This document shows, piece after piece, positions 1-4,743 of a DNA stretch of 8,310 bases. A program made the position numbers and the translations under genes. Position 1 is the stretch's first letter. Each line of letters starts with the position of its first letter. The notes beneath the pieces are model-generated. The model made no database searches and was not told the origin of the DNA. It saw nothing but the letters and a program-made list of their open reading frames with translations. The DNA lies in contig JAGBGE010000031.1 in NCBI GenBank assembly GCA_017936125.1, positions 1-8,310 on the forward strand, read 5' to 3'. The DNA is from Clostridia bacterium (GTDB lineage: Bacteria; Bacillota_A; Clostridia; Oscillospirales; CAG-272).

Positions 1-1028
1 CGCAAAATATCGGCTCTCGGATCGGAGAGTGAGTAAACTGCGTGTCCCATACCGTAAATTAGTCCTGCCTTGTCAAAAGCTTGCTTATCGAGAAGTCTTA
101 CGAGATAGTCCTTGACAGCATCTTTGTCCTTCGTGTTGATGCTTGCCTTCATATCGTCGAACATTTGCATGACCTTGATATTGGCTCCACCATGGCGAGG
201 TCCTTTAAGAGAACCGAGTGCTGCGGAAATTGCGGAGTAGGTATCGGTTCCTGATGAGGTTACAACGTGCGTTGTAAAGGTTGAGTTGTTTCCGCCGCCG
301 TGCTCTGCATGAAGAACAAGTGCGAGGTCAAGCAATTCTGCTTCAAGGGGCGTATACTGACCATCCTCACGGAGTATGTAAAGCAGGTTTTCTGCCGTAT
401 TCAATTCCTTTTTGGGATAGTGAATGAACAAGCTCTGACCGTTATGATAATGCTGGAAGGACTGATATCCGTAAACCGCGAGAAGCGGAAACTCCGCTAT
501 GAGCTGTAAGCACTGGCGAAGAATGTTTGCCGTGGAGATATCGTCAGGATTATCGTCATAGGCATAGAGTGCCAACACGCTTCTTGAAAGAATATTCATC
601 ATATCCTTTCCAGGAGCCTTGAGGATCATATCACGAACAAAGGATGGCGGCAAGGAGCGATATAGCGAAAGCTGCTCGCAAAATGCATCAAGCTCATCCT
701 TGGTCGGAAGCTTTGAAAACAAAAGCAGGTACACTGTTTCTTCAAAACCCGGTCGGTTATCCGCAACAAAGCCCTTTACAAGACTCCGCACGTTAACACC
801 TCGGTAATAAAGCTGGCCTGCACACGGAACGGCGTTTCCTTCCGCATCGATCTCCTTCGCCTTGATATGCGACACCTCGGTAAGTCCGGCAACGACACCG
901 TTGCCGTTTATATCGCGCAAGCCGCGCTTTACGTCGTGTTGTGCATACATTTCCGGCGCGATATGGTTGCTTGCATCCGAAAGAGCCGCAAGCTCCTTGA
1001 TATACGGTGTAATTTCTGAATAGTTCAT
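1..1028 (-). CDS. gltA: citrate synthase, partial (C-terminus beyond the window)
   Basis: Citrate synthase condenses acetyl-CoA with oxaloacetate to citrate, the entry to the TCA cycle, and in anaerobes mainly feeds 2-oxoglutarate and glutamate synthesis in the cytoplasm. Reading back from position 1028 gives 342 open residues starting MNYSEITPYIKE. Family motifs seen are YYRGVNVRSLV (about 74-84), HAEHGGGNNSTFT (about 240-252, holding the substrate-binding His243), GSLKGPRHGGANIKV (272-286) and GMGHAVYSLSDPRA (326-339, with His329). The classical motif reads GHRVY; here the Arg is Ala, which I recall as common in the clostridial long form. The catalytic Asp lies further C-terminal and is outside the window, so roughly 100 residues are missing. 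The start is fixed by an excellent Shine-Dalgarno, AAGGAGGA at 1033-1040, and a promoter just upstream. A 2-methylcitrate synthase cannot be excluded by sequence reading alone. Confidence 0.95.
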   Translation of the reverse strand, partial: MNYSEITPYIKELAALSDASNHIAPEMYAQHDVKRGLRDINGNGVVAGLTEVSHIKAKEIDAEGNAVPCAGQLYYRGVNVRSLVKGFVADNRPGFEETVYLLLFSKLPTKDELDAFCEQLSLYRSLPPSFVRDMILKAPGKDMMNILSRSVLALYAYDDNPDDISTANILRQCLQLIAEFPLLAVYGYQSFQHYHNGQSLFIHYPKKELNTAENLLYILREDGQYTPLEAELLDLALVLHAEHGGGNNSTFTTHVVTSSGTDTYSAISAALGSLKGPRHGGANIKVMQMFDDMKASINTKDKDAVKDYLVRLLDKQAFDKAGLIYGMGHAVYSLSDPRADIL

Positions 1029-1063
1029 AGAGTCCTCCTTCCGTGTTTTGTAATTTTTTTACT

Positions 1064-1092
1064 ATTATACCATAATTTTGTGAACAATTCAA
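1064..1092 (-). promoter_or_regulatory. sigma-A promoter of the citrate synthase gene
   Basis: On the minus strand, TTGAAT (1087-1092) and TATAAT (1064-1069) are separated by exactly 17 bp. A TGG precedes the -10 box, making it an extended -10. Transcription would begin near 1057, giving a leader of about 28 nt that contains the AAGGAGGA ribosome binding site. The terminator at 1105-1135 lies immediately upstream, so this gene is insulated from the radical SAM gene and should be transcribed on its own. Confidence 0.8.
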
Positions 1093-1104
1093 TCATTTAA
1101 GCAC

Positions 1105-1135
1105 AAAATACCCTCGCTCCGAAATGGAACGAGGG
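1105..1135 (-). terminator. intrinsic terminator, minus strand
   Basis: A 10-bp stem (1111-1120 with 1126-1135) closes a 5-nt loop. Read on the minus strand the stem is fully paired with one G-U wobble, whereas on the plus strand the same position is an A-C mismatch, so the minus strand is favoured. It is followed on the minus strand by UAUUUUGUG. It would end transcription coming from the radical SAM gene and the lipoprotein-like relic upstream. Confidence 0.75.
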
Positions 1136-1142
1136 CATTTTG

Positions 1143-1282
1143 TTATTCAGTGTAAAAATAAATTGAGTGTGTACCGAGATTGATTGGCAACGTATAATTG
1201 TCCGCATATTCTACTCGTAGTCCTCAATCTTTACTTTGCCTAAACCGCAAGCAGAAAGAGTTATTGTTAAAGCAGCTATTAG
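1143..1282 (-). pseudogene. possible decayed small lipoprotein gene
   Basis: No intact gene is present, but two adjoining minus-strand frames look coding. Frame A (1282 down to a TAG at 1211-1213) reads LIAALTITLSACGLG followed by KVKIEDYE, which resembles a lipoprotein signal peptide with an LSAC lipobox. Its start codon is missing, with in-frame stops just upstream. A second frame (about 1217 down to a TAA at 1143-1145) continues with RVEYADNYTLPINLG and a similar tail. The joined product would be roughly 45-50 residues, begin right after the radical SAM stop codon, and end 8 bases before the terminator stem at 1135. This fits a short gene broken by a frameshift and loss of its start. Chance open frames in AT-rich spacer DNA are the main alternative. 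Confidence 0.35.
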
Positions 1283-1291
1283 TTATTGTTT

Positions 1292-2185
1292 TTATATTCC
1301 TGTGTTATCAAATGGCGGGATAAAGCTCTCCTCGGCTGTGCCGAATTCCTGCGTGAAGCCGTTTTTGAGGCCGAGCTTTTCAGCATACGCGAGCAGCTCG
1401 TCGTATTCCGCGTGAGTTACTTTGCGGTCGAGGGGCGGTGACATATTCGGCATCGGGGTGTATTGGTTCATCAAGCTGACGTAGACGGAATCGCCGTAGG
1501 TGTCGATAAGATACTTTAGCGACAGCTTTGCTTCGGCAACGTGTCCGGGAAACAGGAGAATTCTGACGACGACTCCGCGAGTCATAATGCCCTCTTGGTT
1601 GATTACAGGCTCGCCTACCTGCCTTACCATCTCTGCTATTGCGGTACGCGCTACCTCGGGATAGTCCGAAGCTGAGGAAAGCTTCTTCGCCGTTGACGGC
1701 ATATAATACTTAAGGTCGGGTAGATAAACGTCTATAAGACCTTCGAGCGATTTCAACGTTTCAATCTTGTCATAACTGCCTGTGTTATAAACTATCGGGA
1801 TATCGAGTCCCTTGGATTTCGCTATTATAAGCGCTTCCCTAATCGACGGCGCATAGTGCGTCGGTGTGACGAGGTTAATATTATGCGCGCCCTGCGCCTT
1901 TAAGTCAAGCATAATTTCAACAAGGCGCTCTATGCTTACCTCTTTGCCTGAAATGGCGCGAGAGATTTCCCTGTTCTGACAGAAAACGCAAGAGAGCGAG
2001 CAACCGGAAAAGAATATAGTACCCGAGCCGCGAGTGCCTGAGATAATCGGCTCTTCCCACTCGTGAAGCGCGGCGCGCGCGAGGTATAAAGCACTCGGCA
2101 TTCTGCAAAAGCCGACTGTCGTATTTCTGTCTACCGCGCAATTTCTAGCGCAGAGTGTACAAATTTTATATGCGTTTTGCGACAT
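1292..2185 (-). CDS. radical SAM protein, PflA/PflX-like (COG1313 type)
   Basis: This 297-residue cytoplasmic protein belongs to the radical SAM superfamily, which uses a [4Fe-4S] cluster to cleave S-adenosylmethionine and generate a 5'-deoxyadenosyl radical. The cluster-binding CxxxCxxC is seen as GCSLSCVFCQN (residues 61-71, Cys62, Cys66, Cys69). It is preceded by a cysteine-rich N-terminus, CTLCARNC (9-16) plus GFC (25-27), typical of the PflX-like group of pyruvate formate-lyase activase homologues. The stretch INLVTPTHYAPSI (about 98-110) is also characteristic of that group. The substrate of this group is not established to my knowledge. No glycyl radical enzyme gene lies beside it here, so calling it a PflA would be over-precise. 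The start at 2185 has AAAGGA 7 nt upstream. It is divergent from the dCMP deaminase gene; I see only weak promoter matches for it in the 85-bp spacer. The length is normal for the family. Confidence 0.9.
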   Translation of the reverse strand: MSQNAYKICTLCARNCAVDRNTTVGFCRMPSALYLARAALHEWEEPIISGTRGSGTIFFSGCSLSCVFCQNREISRAISGKEVSIERLVEIMLDLKAQGAHNINLVTPTHYAPSIREALIIAKSKGLDIPIVYNTGSYDKIETLKSLEGLIDVYLPDLKYYMPSTAKKLSSASDYPEVARTAIAEMVRQVGEPVINQEGIMTRGVVVRILLFPGHVAEAKLSLKYLIDTYGDSVYVSLMNQYTPMPNMSPPLDRKVTHAEYDELLAYAEKLGLKNGFTQEFGTAEESFIPPFDNTGI

Positions 2186-2212
2186 ACCGTTATCCTTTCA
2201 TAATTACTGCTA

Positions 2213-2241
2213 TTGACATATTGCGTTTTTTGTGATAAAAT
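2213..2241 (+). promoter_or_regulatory. strong sigma-A promoter of the dCMP deaminase gene
   Basis: A perfect TTGACA (2213-2218) and TAAAAT (2236-2241) are spaced by 17 bp. TG lies one base upstream of the -10 (TGATAAAAT), making it extended. The predicted transcription start is near 2248. The longer open frame that begins at 2213 starts inside the -35 box, which excludes 2213 as the translation start. Confidence 0.85.
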
Positions 2242-2256
2242 AAGTTATCTTATTTT
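2237..2256. promoter_or_regulatory. palindrome over the -10/+1 region, possible operator
   Basis: AAAATAAG (2237-2244) and CTTATTTT (2249-2256) form a perfect 8-bp inverted repeat around TTAT. It overlaps the -10 box and the predicted transcription start of the dCMP deaminase gene and sits in the spacer shared with the divergent radical SAM gene. The position suits a repressor operator, but the repeat is entirely A/T-rich apart from one G/C pair, so chance is quite possible. Confidence 0.35.
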
Positions 2257-2257
2257 T

Positions 2258-2262
2258 AGGAG
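2258..2262 (+). promoter_or_regulatory. ribosome binding site that fixes the dCMP deaminase start
   Basis: AGGAG lies 7 nt before the ATG at 2270. It selects this start over the upstream in-frame codon at 2213, which has no such site and lies inside the promoter. Confidence 0.85.
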
Positions 2263-2269
2263 AATCGCT

Positions 2270-2755
2270 ATGGATAAAAGAGCTGATTATATTTCCTGGG
2301 ACGAATACTTTATGGGAGTTGCGCTCCTCGCATCGCAGAGATCGAAGGATCCCAGCACGCAGGTTGGTGCTTGCATTGTTGACAGTGACAAGAGAATTAT
2401 CTCTACCGGCTACAACGGCTTCCCGCAGGGCTGCTCTGATGACGCGTTTCCCTGGAACAGAGATGAGAATCAGGGAGAGACGAAATATCAATTCGTCGTT
2501 CACGCAGAGCTGAACGCTATTCTCAATGCGAGCGGTAAGAAGCTCGCAGGCTCGGTGCTGTACGTTGGACTTTTCCCCTGCAACGAGTGCGCAAAGGCTA
2601 TTATTCAGTCAGGTATTAAGGAGATAATTTATCTATCAGACAAGTACCACAACACGCCGTCTATGAGCGCATCGCGAAAAATGCTCGATGCCGCGGGTGT
2701 TAAGTACCATCAAATTAAGCCTACTAAGGCTAGTATAGTTTTGAATTTTAACTAA
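2270..2755 (+). CDS. dCMP deaminase
   Basis: This cytoplasmic zinc enzyme converts dCMP to dUMP, supplying thymidylate synthase. The 161-residue product carries the deaminase signatures HAELNAIL (His78, catalytic Glu80) and PCNECAK (zinc ligands Cys104 and Cys107). It also shows WDEYFMGVALLASQRSKDP (10-28), QVGACIV (31-37), GYNGFPQGCSDDAFPW (47-62) and the late SDKYH motif (123-127). This set matches the human DCTD / phage T4 type more closely than the Bacillus ComEB type as I remember them. The GYNG...GCSDD segment is the region tied to allosteric dCTP/dTTP control in that group, so similar feedback is plausible. It is monocistronic, with its own promoter and terminator, divergent from the radical SAM gene and convergent with the AlaX gene. 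The length is typical for the DCTD type. Confidence 0.95.
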   Translation: MDKRADYISWDEYFMGVALLASQRSKDPSTQVGACIVDSDKRIISTGYNGFPQGCSDDAFPWNRDENQGETKYQFVVHAELNAILNASGKKLAGSVLYVGLFPCNECAKAIIQSGIKEIIYLSDKYHNTPSMSASRKMLDAAGVKYHQIKPTKASIVLNFN

Positions 2756-2761
2756 AGATTC

Positions 2762-2787
2762 GGTGCCGCATTTGCGGCACCTTTTTT
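2762..2787 (+). terminator. intrinsic terminator of the dCMP deaminase gene
   Basis: GGTGCCGC (2762-2769) pairs perfectly with GCGGCACC (2774-2781) over an ATTT loop, and six Ts follow. It begins 7 nt after the stop codon. The T-run overlaps the stop codon of the convergent AlaX gene (2786-2788). On the minus strand the same hairpin is followed by GAATCTTTAG, a weak U-tract, so it may also terminate the opposing operon less efficiently. Confidence 0.92.
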
Positions 2788-3928
2788 AATTGGCAAAATA
2801 TGATTCTATTTCAGCAAGCGTCACCGAGAACGAGCCCTGCACCATATTAGGCTTGCCGCCACCTCTGCCCGAGAGAGTCTTGTTGATAGAGGCAATCTCG
2901 GTGCGAAGGTCTGTATTTTTCGAAGAAATTACATATTTGTAGTCACCGTCACTGCCGGAGAGCGCAACGAGAATGCCGTCAACCTTCTGCACTGCTACGT
3001 TTGAGAAAGCAATAAGCTCCGGTATTGTGAATTCGGAAAAATTAACGACAAGATTGCCTTTTGTAGCCGGAACAGCGCTTCCCTCACGCTCTGCGAGCTT
3101 CAAGCGGCAGTTCTTAAGCTCCTGCTTGATCTGCTCGGAGTCGGTGATATATTTCTCGAGCGCATCGGCAGTTTCGTGCTGCGGTGTTGAAGTAAGAGCA
3201 GAAATTTTCTTAATGTTCTCATATTTCTTGCGATAATCAAGCAAAGCACGCTTGCCGGCAACCATCCAAATGCGAGTGCCGCCACGGTGCTTCATAAAAT
3301 CAAGAATCTTGATAAGTCCAACCTCTCCCGTACAGGCTACGTGAGGCGCACAGCAGGCGCAGGAGTCGTAGTCTGCTATTTTGACAATACGAACGCCCTC
3401 GGTGAAATCAAGCTTAGAGCGATATTCGAGTTTTTTTAACTCGTCTTCCGTCGGGAAAAAGGTATCAATACGCGCATTTGAGAATACCGCCGCATTGGCA
3501 AGGCTCTCAACCTCGTCGAGCTGCTCACGTGTGAGAACTCCGTCAACGTCGAATGTCACCTCGTCGTCTCCAAGGTGGAATCCAACGTTGGAAAGGCCGT
3601 AAAGCTTGTGTATAAATCCACAGAGTATATGCTCTGCCGTATGGCACTGCATCTTCTCAAATCGCTCGTCAAAATCAAGGATACAATGCACAGCCTTAGC
3701 CTCCGGGGCGAGATCGGTTAGATGATGTATCACCCCGTCCTTCTCATAAACGTGATTAACTCGAGCGTTCGCAATATATCCTCTGTCAGACGCCTGTCCT
3801 CCCTCCTCGGGGAAAAAGGCGGTTGCTGAAAGAATGACGTCGTAGCCGTCATCCGTCTTTTCAGAGGAAAGTATTTCTGCGTCAAATTCTTTTATGTACG
3901 CGTCCTTATAATAGAGCTTTTCGGTCAT
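2786..3928 (-). CDS. alanyl-tRNA editing protein, AlaX type with DHHA1 domain
   Basis: Free-standing relative of the alanyl-tRNA synthetase editing domain, expected to hydrolyse Ser-tRNA(Ala) or Gly-tRNA(Ala) in the cytoplasm and so prevent mistranslation. In the 380-residue product, PEEGGQASDRG (40-50) is the N-terminal editing-domain motif. HTAEH (96-100) and CCAPH (192-196) supply the zinc-binding His96, His100, Cys192 and His196. A charged helical, probably coiled segment lies at about 230-285. The C-terminal DHHA1 domain ends with GRGGGKPNMVQGS (354-366), the glycine-rich motif shared with AlaRS and DHH phosphoesterases. It lacks the aminoacylation domain. It is the second gene of an operon: 9 bp separate it from the pseudouridine synthase gene, and its AAGGTG ribosome binding site (3934-3939) overlaps that gene's stop codon, suggesting translational coupling. 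Confidence 0.92.
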   Translation of the reverse strand: MTEKLYYKDAYIKEFDAEILSSEKTDDGYDVILSATAFFPEEGGQASDRGYIANARVNHVYEKDGVIHHLTDLAPEAKAVHCILDFDERFEKMQCHTAEHILCGFIHKLYGLSNVGFHLGDDEVTFDVDGVLTREQLDEVESLANAAVFSNARIDTFFPTEDELKKLEYRSKLDFTEGVRIVKIADYDSCACCAPHVACTGEVGLIKILDFMKHRGGTRIWMVAGKRALLDYRKKYENIKKISALTSTPQHETADALEKYITDSEQIKQELKNCRLKLAEREGSAVPATKGNLVVNFSEFTIPELIAFSNVAVQKVDGILVALSGSDGDYKYVISSKNTDLRTEIASINKTLSGRGGGKPNMVQGSFSVTLAEIESYFAN

Positions 3929-3937
3929 AATTTCACC

Positions 3938-4615
3938 TTAATTTATTTCGTATTTTTCTTTCTCAAAAAGTGACCAAGGCAATTCATCGAGATTCGGGAG
4001 AAGCGAGGTATCTGCGGCAAGTCCGTCCTTATCAAAGGCTATGTGATAGGCAAAAAGCGCAGGCGCATTTCCACGGTGCTTGCTACCGTATTTCTTATCC
4101 GCAAACAGCGGCATATTACGCGAGGAAAACTGCGCTCTTATCTGATGGAATCTGCCCGTGTGAAGCTTGATTTTTACTAGCGAAAGAGGCTTTCCGCGAT
4201 ATTCGGTAGTATCAAGCACTTTATATTCAAGCTTCGACTCCTTTGCACCTTTTTGGCTGTGAGCAGCTACAATCGCCTTGCCCAGAGTCGCATCCTTATA
4301 TAAATAGTCAAACATTTCACCGCCCGAGGCTATTCCGTCACAGACGGCAAGATATTCCTTGCACAGCTCGCCATCCTGTACTAACGAGGAAAGCGTGGCA
4401 GCGCTTTTTTTATTTCTCGCAAAGGCGAGAAGTCCACCGACAACTCGATCAAGTCGGTGAATAAGATATAGCTCGCTCGGCTCTCCGAGGCTCAAAAGCT
4501 CACGCGAAAGCGCACTCATAGCATCCTCGTCACCACTCTTATCGCTCTGCGATGGAACCCCACTCGGCTTATATCCTATTATAAAATCAGGAGTTTTGTA
4601 AATAATTCTTGTCAT
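3938..4615 (-). CDS. RluA-family pseudouridine synthase
   Basis: Isomerises specific uridines in rRNA or tRNA to pseudouridine; the exact target site cannot be told from sequence. The 225-residue product begins MTRIIYKTPDFIIGYKPSG. The motifs are KPSGVPSQSD (16-25), the catalytic HRLDRVVGG (53-61, Asp56 as nucleophile), LHTGRFHQIRAQF (151-163) and FADKKYG (171-177). RluA members usually read HRLDRxTSG; here TSG is replaced by VGG, with the catalytic Asp kept. No S4 RNA-binding domain is present at the N-terminus. The frame is open further upstream to a GTG at 4675, but that codon has no ribosome binding site and the extra residues would be encoded across a terminator-like hairpin. The ATG at 4615 has AGGGG (4620-4624) 4 nt away, so I chose it. 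First gene of an operon with the AlaX gene. Confidence 0.92.
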   Translation of the reverse strand: MTRIIYKTPDFIIGYKPSGVPSQSDKSGDEDAMSALSRELLSLGEPSELYLIHRLDRVVGGLLAFARNKKSAATLSSLVQDGELCKEYLAVCDGIASGGEMFDYLYKDATLGKAIVAAHSQKGAKESKLEYKVLDTTEYRGKPLSLVKIKLHTGRFHQIRAQFSSRNMPLFADKKYGSKHRGNAPALFAYHIAFDKDGLAADTSLLPNLDELPWSLFEKEKYEIN

Positions 4616-4624
4616 ATATCCCCT

Positions 4625-4665
4625 AAAAAGAAGAACGGAGATCGTATTTTTGATTCGACCTCCGT
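4625..4665 (-). terminator. intrinsic terminator or attenuator hairpin ahead of the pseudouridine synthase gene
   Basis: On the minus strand, ACGGAGGTCG (4665-4656) pairs along its whole length with CGATCTCCGT (4644-4635), with one G-U wobble, around an 11-nt loop, and TCTTCTTTTT follows. On the plus strand the wobble becomes an A-C mismatch, so the hairpin belongs to minus-strand transcription. It would end transcripts of the large surface-protein gene. It also lies downstream of the promoter at 4715-4743 and directly abuts the ribosome binding site of the next gene, so it could attenuate that gene. Confidence 0.75.
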
Positions 4666-4714
4666 CTTTTCGCACTTTTATTCGACTTAAATTTTCAGAG
4701 ATGAATTTTTAATT

Positions 4715-4743
4715 AGTATAACATATATATCCCTAAAATTCAA
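4715..4743 (-). promoter_or_regulatory. predicted sigma-A promoter of the pseudouridine synthase - AlaX operon
   Basis: TTGAAT (4738-4743) and TATACT (4715-4720) are 17 bp apart on the minus strand, with an extended -10 TG (TGTTATACT). The -35 box overlaps the TGA stop codon of the upstream gene (4740-4742). The predicted start is near 4708, giving a leader of roughly 93 nt. Confidence 0.65.

Noticed and set aside
793..1092. Minus-strand open frame of 99 codons over the citrate synthase start
   Set aside because: Out of frame with the clear citrate synthase reading. It starts upstream of the promoter -10 box and is rich in Arg and Cys in the manner of a shadow frame.
1292..2185. Naming the radical SAM protein as pyruvate formate-lyase activase
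   Set aside because: The N-terminal Cys-rich region and motifs fit the PflX-like group of unknown substrate, and no glycyl radical enzyme gene is adjacent.
4616..4675. GTG start giving 20 extra residues to the pseudouridine synthase
   Set aside because: No Shine-Dalgarno near 4675, and the extra codons run through the terminator-like hairpin.
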